The notes under the pieces were generated by a model. It searched no databases. It was given only the letters and a program-made list of their open reading frames with translations, and was not told the DNA's origin. DNA of 64,000 bases, taken from the NCBI RefSeq assembly GCF_036711975.1, contig NC_091972.1, positions 12,281,001-12,345,000 of the forward strand, written 5' to 3'. The stretch comes from Onthophagus taurus. Its lineage: Eukaryota > Arthropoda > Insecta > Coleoptera > Scarabaeidae. The position numbers and the translations under genes are program-made. Positions within the stretch are counted from its first letter, which is position 1; each line of letters opens with the position of its first letter. Positions 48,028 to 60,000 of the stretch are shown piece by piece.

Positions 48028-48916
48028 AATATTTCGTTTTATATTTTAATACTTTTTTTATTTTATTTTATATCTTTTTTAAATATATTTTTGTGTATTG
48101 CTTCTTAAGTGAAATACACTGTATAAATAAAAACTTAGAAATGTAAATTCTTCCAATGACGTCATAGCAGGGCCTTTGCAGGGTATACGTTCATAACAAC
48201 AGCGTTCATATGGAGTTGGATAACCTGATACAGTATGTTTACTTAACGGACCTTGGGTACAATAGAGGCTTGAAACTGTAGCTAAGTTAACTTTTTAAAT
48301 AACGAAAGCTCAAAATTCAGTGTGACATATTTATTTCAAAACATGATAAAACAAAACTCCCTGTTAATTTTCCTAACTTCACAACAATTTGGCAGGTATT
48401 ATAGAAAAAAAATGAACTATATGTACTATTTACTATCATTCTACTTTTTTTTCAGATTGTGATTGATAACTTTAACAATCATTTAATTTTTATTTGAATC
48501 GCAAAATTAATAAGAACAAATACTATTTAGGATTTGACGACATTGAGCTGCACCCTGAATTAGGTTTATTTTGTTCGCTTTAAATTAAATAGAAGTACTA
48601 TAACAAAATGAAAAGCTTCGTAAACAACTTTTAATACATGATGAGTAACTAAAATAAAGAATAAGCAGTTTTAAAAGTGATGATTATCCTGAAGCCTGAC
48701 CTGTATGATGTTATTGTATGGCGGGCTCAGTAACCTCACTACCCAAAACACAATTAAAGCATATTCAAGATTTATTCAACTAGTATTTACACGAAAAAGG
48801 TTTTACGAAATATTTTCTAATCGTTTTGAGTTTCTAAAGCTTCGGAATATTAATGATTTATCGCGAATAATTTTGTTGTGTTGCAAATACCTAGAGCTAA
48901 ATTATACATAAGTAAA

Positions 48917-50484
48917 ATGGATTTTGCTAAAAAACAGCTAGAGAAATACGGCTGGACTGAAGGTAAATATCTTTTTAACGATTACAAAGCTTTAGTTTTG
49001 TGTAACTTAATATAAATGCAAATTGTCATTCTTGTAAGATTATAATTTGAGGTTAGGTTACCTTTTAATATATTTATTCTGTTATTTATAAGGTCAAGGA
49101 TTAGGAAAATCCAACAACGGTATTTCAACTCCATTAAAACCAAAATTGAAATTTGATAATGCTGGAATTGGTCATAATCATGCAAAAGATTTAGTCAATG
49201 ATTGGTGGACAAATGTTTATAAAAGTGCTTCAGATAACATAGAGGTAAATATATCATTAAAAACTTGTACACACATTATTTTTTGGTACTTTTTAGGTCA
49301 CTAATGATAGTAATGATGTTCAAATTGGTATGAAAGGTGATGAATCTATAGATATCTCAACAAAAGGATACACAAAGATTTTAAAAAACAACAATGTTTC
49401 ACTCGAATATGGTTCATTTATTAAAACTGCTCAAATAAATGCATCAGGAACCAAGAAATACGATGTTCCTGAACATTTATGTGTTGACAAACCAAAGATA
49501 AATGTTTTAAGTGATGAAGAATTATTTGCAGCATGCGCAGGACGTACAGCACATAAGTAAGTTCTAATTTTTATTATAAATTAAAGTATTAGTTATGATT
49601 TTCATAAAAATTTGTATAAAAACGTCTAAAATTATGACATTTTTCGATGTCATCAGATAAACAAATTAAATAAAGTCAAATTAATTATAAATAAAATTTT
49701 TAGAGGTGCTAGACATGGTTTAAAACTAAGCGGCAAATTAGATAGATTAGCAAAGCACGAACAAATGTTATTAAAGAAATTCCAAAACGTTTCATTAAAT
49801 GACGAAAAGTGTGAAATTGAAAAGAAAATGAAGAAACTACTTAAAAATAAAAAATGCACCGACGATAATCCCACCATTTTAAATCTAGAAGATCACTCAA
49901 AAACATCGACTGCTTCCACAAAAAAGAAACACAAAGAAAAAAAGAAGAAGAAAGAGCGTAAAAACGTTTCGTTCAACGAAACAGTAACCGTTACTGAGTA
50001 TCTTGCACCGGACTTAGAGTCAAGTCGTTTAAGTAGTGATAGTAATGACAATTCATTTATTGCGTGTTCAGAGCAAAATTTAAACGATGAAGGGATTGAG
50101 CAGGATTTAGATGCGTTTAACAATACGATTGAAGATCAAAATAGTTTTGAAGAACCTCAATGTGTAGAAGAGAAACTTTCCAAGGCGGAACATCGATTGA
50201 AAAAGAAAAATCGCGCTACACATCGATTCTTGCGCAGGCTTCAACTTGAAGATGAAGAAGTTGTTTCCGATTCGAAGGGAATTGAAAACACCGTTCTTTG
50301 TGCTAAAAGAAAATTGGCTGATGGCGAATATTCGGAGGGAAACGTTAGAAAGAAAAAGAAAAAAGTTAAACTTGGTAAGGAAACGAAAGAGGAACGGAAG
50401 AAAAGGAAAGGTGAAAAGAAATCGTTGATAAATTCAATTACGAAATCTTTAGATAGTTTGTGTTATATTTCTGATGATAGTTAA
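48917..50484 (+). CDS. GPATCH4: G-patch domain-containing protein 4
   Basis: Four exons (48917-48962, 49093-49244, 49297-49556, 49704-50484) encode 412 residues. The N-terminus has a complete G-patch split by the first intron: MDFAKKQLEKYGWTEG and then QGLGKSNNGISTPLKP with GIGHNHAKD after it. The central FAACAGRTAHKGARHGLKL matches the conserved patch of this family (ElfeAC.GrTaHkgARhG). The C-terminal half is charged and dominated by lysine runs, typical of a nucleolar protein. Family members bind RNA helicase DHX15-type partners through the G-patch and act in nucleolar ribosome and snRNA maturation. The ATG chosen is the first in frame, with AAA before it. AATAAA follows about 46 nt after the stop. 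Confidence 0.95.
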
Positions 50485-51297
50485 TTATTATGAGGAGTTT
50501 TTTTTTTGATAGAATTTTTGTCTTCACAGTAATAAAATGATAATTTAAAAGAATATTAAAAAATTTATTTGTTGTAGTCAACTTGGCAGAAAAACACAAA
50601 ATAATCTTATTTACTCATTGAAGAAAGGGATTAATTGGACCGCGTTATGCATCACTTGACTAAGCACAAATGCATTTTCGTTTTCATCTCTCTAAAAATA
50701 TAAGACTCTTCAGAATAGACAGGTTCAAACTATTGAAAATTGTATCCATTTTTATCACAGAACACTGATGACAGCTATCACAAGCACAGAGGACATACAG
50801 GATGTTTTTGTAAGTCATGGCATAAATTTAATCACTAAAACTAGAGACAAAATGATGACGAATCGTGTAAAAGTGTTTGAAGAAAATAATCTACAGATTG
50901 ATTTTGTATTTTTAAATTGGTTGTTATTTTATACAGAAATAAGTCTAACCAGTTTCGGCCCTTGGCCATCTTCTCATCTTATCCATTTTACAAACAAGTT
51001 TCGTAATATTTCTTTTTGTTTTGTTAACAAAGATCACATATCAAACTCGAAATTAGATTATTAGTTATTAACTTACAAAATTAAAATTTTAAAAGTTGTA
51101 AAATGAAATTAAGGACGAAGTGTTACAAGTTACAGGTTAAAATTTAAGAACGCCTTTTTTAAGAAACTTGGGAAAAATTCAAGAATCATCATGTACCCAG
51201 AAAACACGTTAAAAATAAAAAGAAAGGCGGAAAAGTGACTAACACTAGATTAACTTCAGTTATAAAACTTCTGTTTTATGATAACTAACTTCAGGTT
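50485..51297. other. Intergenic downstream of GPATCH4, nothing recognised
   Basis: Contains the GPATCH4 polyadenylation signal. A frame at 50768-51064 has no recognised family, splice signals or convincing start context. Confidence 0.5.
50531..50536 (+). terminator. Polyadenylation signal AATAAA of GPATCH4
   Basis: Canonical hexamer 46 nt after the stop codon, followed by a TTTGTTGT-rich stretch. Confidence 0.75.
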
Positions 51298-51950
51298 TAA
51301 AATGTCAACCTCAATTTTGACATATTTGTAATATTCATTAAAAATCCTTTAAAATGAGTACAAACACGACATATTTATCTTCAATATTAATGAAGTTATG
51401 GTCAAGTTCCGGTTGAGAATGTCAACGTCAATTTTGACATATTTGTAATCGTCGTGAAAAATCCTTTAAAATGAGTCCAAACATGATACGTTTAATTCCA
51501 ATATTACTCGAGATATAAGCAACTTCCGGTTTGAAATGTTAATGTCATTTTGACATATTCTTACTTTTTATAAAATGTCTTAATATTTGTAACAAAAACA
51601 AAAATATAACAAAAAAAAAACAAAAAGTTAAGGTTGGTATTAATATTTAAAAATTAAATTGCTATCTTCATTATTGCTAAGTTAGGGTTTTATGTTTTTT
51701 GAGATAAGTGCGTCATCTTTGGATTCATTTTAAAGGTTTTTTAATGAAGATGACAAATATGTCAAAATTGACGTTGACGTTTCAAACCGGAAGTGATTGT
51801 ATTTCCATTAATATTGAAGTTAAATATGTCGAGTTTGGACTCATTTTAAAGGATTTTTTATGAAGCTGACAAATATGTCAAAATTAAAAGTTGAAAGTTC
51901 AAACTTTTTGTTTTTTTGAGGTAAATGCGTCAAGTTTGGACTCACTTAAA
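51298..51950. repeat. Short tandem array and its inverted copy
   Basis: Units of about 117 bp start at 51298, 51413 and 51530, each with atgtcaa(c)gtcaattttga followed by catatttgtaat and, in the first two, aatcctttaaaatgagt and ccaatattaa-like text ending in acttccgg. From about 51700 to 51950 the same blocks appear in inverted orientation (ctcattttaaaggatttttt, gacaaatatgtcaaaattga). The whole would fold back on itself around 51600-51690. Confidence 0.7.
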
Positions 51951-51954
51951 AGTG

Positions 51955-52035
51955 CGTCTCTGAAGAGGCACGGCTAAACCTGAAACTTTCTAGTTGTAGG
52001 TCTAGTGTTAGTTCTAGTTTTAGTGCAATAAAAAT
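51955..52035. repeat. Second copy of the repeat flanking GPATCH4
   Basis: Matches 47336-47440 through ggctaaacct, aaactttctag and aggtctagtgttagttctag. It directly follows the inverted array and precedes a strong hairpin at 52075-52127. Confidence 0.65.
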
Positions 52036-52074
52036 TGTATCTAAGTCGGTTCTTAGACGTATGATGCAAATCGG

Positions 52075-52127
52075 ACTTAAAATCGTCTAACGTGATTGGC
52101 GCTTAATCACGTTATACGATTTTAAGT
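52075..52127. repeat. 23-bp inverted repeat with one mismatch, 7-nt loop
   Basis: Arms at 52075-52097 and 52105-52127 (each containing cttaaaatcgt and aacgtgatt on the left, aatcacgtta and cgattttaag on the right) pair except at one base. The loop is ggcgctt. It could be a MITE core or a small-RNA-like hairpin; nothing here decides. Confidence 0.7.
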
Positions 52128-52149
52128 TTAAAAAAATTTTTGGCAATTT

Positions 52150-52652
52150 CTTTTCATTGTTTGATTTGTTTGCTGAATTTAAAAATAAAGGTTTTTTTTT
52201 GCTACAGTTAGAAAACATGAAATGTATTTCAAAGAAAGAAAGGGAACTTTTTGATGCAGCTTATGATACCAGTTCAAAAATTTCTTTAGTACTATGGAAT
52301 GATAACTCCGTTGTCACTGTAATTAGTAATCATTTGACAATCAGTTAAAAGGTACAATAGAAAGAAAAAACAGGAAACACTAGTGAATCAATCTTATGCG
52401 ATATCAGAATACAATAATTTCATGGGTGGTGTAGATAGAACGAAGAATATTAGGAAAGAACTGGTGGCCACTATTAATTCATTGGATAGTGTCATAATAA
52501 ATGCGTGGAAATTGTACAATTCTGTCAACAATACTAAAATGGCACAATTGGATTTTAAATCATATATTGCAGTTCGACTAATGAAATACGAAAACGCAAC
52601 ACCTAATACTGAACCTAAACGAAATACTATATCAAACTTAGAATTTGAATAG
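52150..52652 (+). mobile_element. piggyBac-like transposase relic (C-terminal part)
   Basis: Two frames separated by stops and a frameshift follow the end of a piggyBac DDE transposase: FDLFAEFKNKGFFLLQLE, then SLVLWNDNSVVTVISNH (family: vvkWkDnk.V.llSn), LKGTIERKNRKH, and YNNFMGGVDRTKNIRKEL (family: YN..MGGVDr.Dq). It ends AWKLYNSVNNTKMAQLDF then YIAVRLMKYE. The N-terminal and most of the catalytic region are absent, as is the aromatic-rich block that normally follows GGVDR. Inactive fragment. Confidence 0.8.
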
Positions 52653-54002
52653 TCCAACGACCATTGTATAAAGACTCACGAGTCTAAAGCTCATAGAAAA
52701 TGCTAAAAAATATCATAAACATGCTATACATATGTGTATGTAGTAAGTGTAGCGTTATTTACATGTAGAGTACTTTGCGAAGTATCACAATAAATGATTA
52801 TACACTGTGTTAATTAATTATCGTACACGACGTCATTATTGCAAGTATGCAACCAATATCACAGTATTGGTATTGCAATACGCCATTTGCATTTGGTATT
52901 GAATAATGACTGTTCACCCCATTGGTGAGTTTTTGCACCAATTTTAGTATAAATATTTTTATGTATTATGTTGTATTAGTATTATTATTTATTATTTATT
53001 TATGACTAATTTATTACTTAGTTATAAATGATAATCAAATTTTTGTTGTGTTGTTCGTTTATCTTACCAGTGGTGCATTTTTGCACCATCTCATATCTCA
53101 AAAACATTTTTTTTTTCAAACGCCTGTGTACATTTTTGTACTTTTCATTCTTAAGGAAAAATTAAAAACATCTTTATTAATATAAAGCAGCGTTGGTGCA
53201 AGCAGTGTTCATCATTGGTTATATGATATTAATTTGTTTATTAGTTTGAGTACGATTAGTCTGTTGGCATTTATGTTAATTGAGGAAGTTTTTGTATTAT
53301 TCATTTGTGTACATCGTGTTTAGTGAAATGTAACTATTTTGCCTTTGGAGTCCACAGAAACCTCTGCAACTAGTTGATTGATGAAACTGTTGGATACTTT
53401 TCCAGAGATAAAATGATTGTTAATTAGAGAATTGACTTTAATACCCAGATATATTGACTAATTTAAGTATAGCTTGACTGCTGGTTAAGGTCAGATGTCC
53501 CCTAGGAAACGGTGCTGAGTACCTACGTTGTATACACTGTCCAAGAAAAGTATTCATTTAAGTATTTTATATGGTATATTACGGAAGACTAAAACAAAGA
53601 AGGAAGGTATTCTGTTCTAGTTGGAAAATATTTACGTTGTAGATTTTTATAAGTTTCTTTAATTAAACGATTATTTTAGTTATAAATATACTTTATTCTA
53701 AAGATCATACGTCCTCATATATTACAAAAAGAATTCATCGCTTAATCATTAAATTACTTATTAATAATAAATCAAATGACACAACCTTTTCGACACCACA
53801 TCTTTTCAAATTTTGTTTCTTTACAAATTTTTTGAAAATAACTTAGTAACCATCCACATTTTGCGGATTTCAATATAAATACGTACATACTTAAGATGGA
53901 TTTCCTTCAAAACGTTATGGCAAATAGCTCTTTTTCATAAAATTTCTTTACCAAAAAAAACTAAAATTATTCTTCACTGTATTTTATTTCTAATTTAAAA
54001 TT
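52653..54002. other. Intergenic, nothing recognised
   Basis: AT-rich DNA between the piggyBac relic and the 3' end of the CPAP1-like gene. Small hairpins such as gtgcatttttgcac near 53080 are seen. Minus-strand AATAAA occurs at 53983-53988, only about 15 nt from the CPAP1 stop, and again at 53693-53698; the farther one is the likelier cleavage signal. Confidence 0.5.
53693..53698 (-). terminator. Probable polyadenylation signal of the CPAP1-like gene
   Basis: Minus-strand AATAAA about 305 nt after the stop. A nearer copy at 53983-53988 lies very close to the stop codon and would leave almost no 3' UTR. Confidence 0.4.
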
Positions 54003-57000
54003 TTAATATCCGGCATAAAATGCTTGTTGTTGTCGGGGTGTTTGCCTAAACGTTTGATAGACAGGGACGTATCTTGGAGATTGAAGCGGTTCAATTCTAT
54101 AAACATAATCCGAACTGGCTTGATTTAGCGTAGGATCAGCTGCTACATAACGATTTCTTTGTACGGCATTGTAATTGTAATCGTTTTGCGAGGAAAATCC
54201 CGTTGGAAAGTTACGTATTGGCAAATTAGGTATGGTTGGATTTAAAGCATCATTCAACGTCACATCATATTCATTTTCATCTAAATCTAACGGATTTTTT
54301 TCAACCGGTTTTTCAGTTGTTGTTGTTGTCGTCGTTATTTTAACTATATTAATACGACTCACCGGTCGGTTTGTGATTGGTTTAAAATCCTCTTCAGATT
54401 TAGTTTTTAATTTTGATAAAGGTTTTGATTTTTGAGTTTCTTCCGGTTGATCTTGTCTAAGATTTTCTTGTTCTTTTAGGGGTGGGTTAAATTTTGTGCT
54501 GACAACTTCTTCAGATTTAAGACCTATCGGATGTAATCCTCTTGCCGAATAAGGATTACCACCCCTACTGGGTAAAAATGGGCGCTTTACAACTTTAATA
54601 ACTGGTTCTTGTTTTTCTTTAATTGTTTCTGGAACGATATCTTTGATGGTTGTTGTTGGTTCTTCTGTAGATTTGCTTAAACTTTCTTCATAATCTGCGT
54701 ATTCTTCAATTACAGGTCGTCTTCTACTTCCGGAACCTAAACGTCTATCTTTAGAGTTTTGTGGCCTTTTTGTTGTTGTTGGTCTCTTATACACCTCTTC
54801 ATCATCATATTCTGACGATTTTGGTTTATTAAAATATGATCTGTTTGGAGGTTTTCTTTCTGGTTTTCTACTTTGAGTTCTTTCTTGGTTCTTATCTTGA
54901 TTCCTATCTTGGTTTCTTTCTTGGTTTCTATCTTGATTTCTATCTTGATTTCTATCTTGGTTTCTATCTTGAGTTTTTTTTGTATCCCTTACAACCTCTT
55001 CTTCTTCATAATCATCATAATATTCGTACTCGATTGGGGAAGAAGTAGTTGTTTTTGGTACATATTTACTTTGCTCATTTAAAGGAATCGGAGGTCTTAT
55101 CTTAGGCGGTCTTTTTCTTTCATAAACCGAAAGCGGGGCTTTTGTTAATGGTGGTTCTTCAGTACTCACATCACTTTTTACTTTAACTTCTGGTTGTTTT
55201 GGTTTGGGTTTATCGTCGTTACTTCGATTTCTTTCTTCGTTTCGATTATTTCTTGGTCTCTCGTCGTTTTTATTCCTTTTGGGTCGATCTTCCATTTCTT
55301 TATCGCCGTCAGAATCTCTATTTCGATTCTTTTTTCGATTTCTTCTCGGTGCTTCGTCATCGTAATCATCATCATCAATTGGTCGTCTAGTCCTTTTTTG
55401 TGGTCGTTCATAGTGTCTATCATAATCTTCATCTTCTGCGGGTCTTCGCTTGTTCGGTCTTCGTTTTCGATTGGGTCTGCGAACTTCTTCTTCATCATCG
55501 CGACTCTCCTCAACATCTTTATCATAATCTTCGTCATCTTCGTAACGACGTCTATCTTCTTTGTTTCTACGATTTTGTCCTCGGCGGTCAGGACGCCTAT
55601 AAAATCAAATAATAAGAAAATTTAATAAATTATAAGAGTAGGATTTATTAATTACCTCCTTGATGGTCTTCTCTTCGAATAAACTTCATCTTCGTACTCT
55701 TCGTAATCGTCTTCATAAACGGGCCGCCTATAATGAGGCCTTTTTTGATATCTCCTTTCTTCGTATTCTTCATCTACGTATTCATCGTCATAGTATTCGT
55801 ATCTTTTGGGCGGTTTTCTGTAACGAAATCCTCTTCCAGGACCAGTGGCTCCGGGTCTTCGATTTAAAATGGGCATTATTGGGACGGGTGTAACTGGAGG
55901 TTGAGTTACAATAACTGTTGGTTTTACTGTTGTTGTCGTTGCTGCTTGATACAAAGCATCGTTTCTATGCCAAAATTTTTTTGAATTCACACAATCGACT
56001 TCAGAAACGAAGTGGCAAATAAACGTTTTTTGGTCGAAAGCTGTGTAATTGGCGCATAAAAAGTCGTAGCGGACTCCGAAAAGACAATGATGATAAACCT
56101 GACGAAAAAATAAAATAAAACTTAGTTTCAAGTAGATTTACCTTGAAATCTTTGCTAAGAACAACATTTCAGATTTCCTCTTCGACCTTTTGAAATCGTT
56201 ACATCATAATACATCAATTACTTTTTTTAATGGCATCGTTAACGATTAACAAATTGAGATTAGCTTTTTAAATACGTAATCTATATATTAGTTTTTTATG
56301 TAAGTTAGCAAAAGTGAACGCGTCCCAAAAAAAAATTTCGCCCCATCATCATCGCTCAATGAACCATGACGCAAAGAAAGTGTAGAGAATTTGATTGGTT
56401 TCGTTTGTCGTCGCTTGCAGGAAGAGGACACATTCACAATGAAAAGACCTTTCATATAGGTGAGTGAGCAAATGAACACGAAGAAATTGAAACTTTATTC
56501 TAAAATCTTTGTAGATCTTAACGAAAGACAGAAAGTGAAAGCAAGGAAGGTTAGGTGAGATTGATTATATGGAGCAAAACTGTCTATTAGTGTCATAAAT
56601 GATATATTTTCTTTTTATTTAATGATATTTTATAGTAAAGGTGAAACATCCAATTAGAAAATGAATTTAAAAATTTAAAAGATCGATGAGATGAAATAAT
56701 AATCATTGTTCTTAATGAAAATGTCAAGCAAACAATTTACGACGTTCATTTCCTTTCTAAATTTAATCAATTATAATTATTTAAATTAGAAAGAAGAATT
56801 TCCTTTGTGCATCTCACCTTTTCATCGGAGCACCTCTTATTGCAAAAATTTCAATTTCATTGCATTTTAATTTTTAAAAACAACCTTGTGGTTATATTTT
56901 CGATTAAAAACCGCGATGATAAGGTATTAAAAAAAATTCTCACCTGACATTTGTGAGGTACGCTTGCATAAAAGCCATCGTGAAGACCGTCACACTTGAA

Positions 57001-60000
57001 AGTAATATCTTCAGGCAATCCATCATAGAATGGATATTCACTCAAGTTGTATCCATTTAATTCTCTTGGAAGATTCGGATCCCAAATATAATCTATTTGG
57101 GGGTTTCCCGTTAAAATGGGTTTTGTAACATTTTGGGTTTCTTCAGAAGCACTAGATTCAGTAATTACCTAAAAAAATCATTTAAAATTCGTTTAAAATT
57201 ATAAAGTAAGAACAACCTGTAAACAACAAGTTCATAAATACCGCAAAGACAATACTATTGAGGCGTGTTAAACCACGCCTTTAAAATTTCGTGTTGGAAT
57301 GGCAGTATATTAATACCGAAATGACATTCTTTAAATGCTTTCGGATTCATTTATGATTAGTTTATAGTTAATGCAACATTAACTAGAAAAACAGTAAAAT
57401 ATTGTATTAGAAACTTAATATAAGCTATTTTTCTCGGTCTAAATACTCACTTTCTAACAATTGCTAAACTAGCAGATGGCTCAGTGAGACGAAAAATTAG
57501 ATTCGTATGTGAGAATGAGTATGAGTGGGTATTAAAGTCAAGGTGATGATCAGTTTTTTTTTATAAGCTTGAGGAAGGTTATAAATTGAAATAAATACAA
57601 TTGACACGTATACGATAATATGTAATTCTGGAGAATGTTTTAGTGAAAGTTAAAAAAATCTGAAGCAGCTTTTCTTGGAAGATTGTGTAAAAAATTAATT
57701 TTTTGTTTAAAATATTTGTGTTTATTTCTTAGAATTTGGGGATTTCCAAATACATCAAGGTTTTCTAAAAAATAGTTGGTGTTTCTTTTCTTTTTGTATA
57801 CCTCCTTTAATAGAAGTCAATCTCAAATAAGCTTTTTTAAGGCAAGTAGGTTAAGTAAAAGTTTAAATTTATGACTGTCTTGACAGGACAATATAATATT
57901 TATAGAGTGGGTAAAAAATAATGGGAAAAATATTAGATGCTTTCATTTTTATAATCTTTAACTAATTTACTACTACGTAGGTATACTTCGATTTTGCTAC
58001 ATTATACTTTAGTATAACTGACTCTACAATACATTTTTAGTTTTATTTTTTCAGAATAACATTTTTCAGTAAATGAACGCCGCCTATACTAACTACTAGG
58101 TAATTAAGTAGCATGGTAACTGTGCGTGGTCCCAAACCCGGGTAAAGGAGGAGACTTCCCAGAACAGGTTAGCTCCTTATCTGGGGAAAAAAGACAACTT
58201 AGTTCATAGAACCAAAGATATGCCTTGGATCTGGACGGATTTAAAGTTGGCGAGAAAAAGGCTACCGAAATGGAAGAAGAACAAAACTTATTGTAACTGA
58301 ATTATGATCTTATAACTGAACAACTATCTAATCGAAAAGGAAACAATCCATACTAAATTACACAAAACATCGCAATGATTGCTAGAAAGAGTTATTCAAA
58401 ACTTCTGATTTGCTGATTTGCTTTGCAACAGTGTTTGGACAAGGATGAGCAACACTTGACCTATATTATCTTTAATACCAGTTGAAGTAAATCTTCCTAT
58501 ATTTCAGTTTAATGATATAAAAATGTTGCTTATTGCATAAACATTGTTTTATTATTTTCAAAACTAGGGAGATAGTTTTGCCACACCTTGTATTATACTG
58601 GACACAATGTCTTGGTGTAATTCGGTCCTTTAGTTTCACTATGCTCCTTTCGACTGATGCTTCGTTTGATGCATGATGATATTGTTTGAATTTTTATTAC
58701 CATAAACAATTTTATTGCTATAACAATCATTTTATGAATAGTTTTCGATGAACAGTTTTATTCTGTGGCAAAAGGAATAGCATTAAAACAGATCGACTGG
58801 CTTTGTGATATCAGGTTGGTACATTTAATTGCTTGAATCTTCATCTACGTCATTTCCAAACTCCCACAAAGATAATCGTCATTACCCAAAAAACAGTTCT
58901 CAGGAATCGATTGTTACATTATTATTACTATTAGACTTTCTTCCATGTTTTAACTTAAATCTGCTTCTCGAAATCATCTTTCCATTCGAAAGAAATATTA
59001 CATCCAGTAAAGTTACGAACCTCAATAAAGCTGATGAAAAGGTAATAAAGTTATAATTCATTGCCTATTATTGTAGCTATTGAGTTTTAAATAAATTATT
59101 CCCACCTGCAGTATTTGTATTACAATCATGTACATTCACCTAAAGATACTGTAGTGTAATGAGTTTGTGAATGTAATGATTCTATTCAGGTGACGCAGTT
59201 TATGCAAATTAACAACTTGTAGTTCAAAGAAATAAATGGTGCATAAATATACATGTACTGAGACGTTAATTAGCTGCAAAAATCTATAGGGTAAGAATTT
59301 GAAGGAAATTTACGGTTTCTCCACTATGCTTCAATGAGTTAATTGATAATTAATAAACAATTGGTGCAAGGTTCTTTTTAATTTACCTCGCTATTTAAAA
59401 TAAGCTTATTTGCATTAAACCAATTTGGAAAAGTTTAATACTTCTTTTGCTCTTCATTTGATTTTATCTATCATTTCCATCTTATACTATACATATCATA
59501 TATTAGAGACTGAGAGAAAATTAATCGCTGGTGGAGCGACCACAAAAGAATTAGTAGCAAAAATAGTCAGATCTTTCAAGTGCCTCTTTAACTGGACAAA
59601 AAATACACCACATAACAAACGCTCTCTGGTTCCCACAGCTGTGGTAAAGCTGCCGAGCAACTTGGATACAAAACATGATACAACATAAGAGCTTCCTCAA
59701 AACCTTCTGCCTTTTGGAGTAAGACATGGAGTAGTTGTCTGTGACAACCTGACAAAACTCGCCAGCGATAATGAAGTTACTCTATGGTGGTCACTATGAT
59801 GGACGCTAGTTGTTAATGTAACTTCACTCACTCAATGAAAACATTGTCTATAAAATATTACACAACCACACTTAAATCACCACTCATCTCTATCAAAACA
59901 GCTCTTATATTATAGTGTAATTGAATATGAAATGACACGACATTTAGGTTGTTTTGCCCAATTATTCTATAATTGTAATGTAGTAATATAGAGCATTTTT

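Larger units (their letters stand above)
46033..48916. other. Intergenic, repeat-rich before GPATCH4
   Basis: No gene recognised between the foldback element and GPATCH4. Holds the 47336-47440 segment that recurs at 51955-52035, and a pair of diverged direct repeats at 47457-47668 and 47809-48027. Confidence 0.5.

Noticed and set aside
54232-55625. Plus-strand and alternate-frame open frames across the CPAP1 tail
   Set aside because: Shadows of the low-complexity tail exon; composition is the antisense image of R/D/E-rich coding.
59425-59688. 87-codon plus-strand frame in the CPAP1-like intron
   Set aside because: Begins with TTG, has no recognised domain and lacks splice or promoter support.
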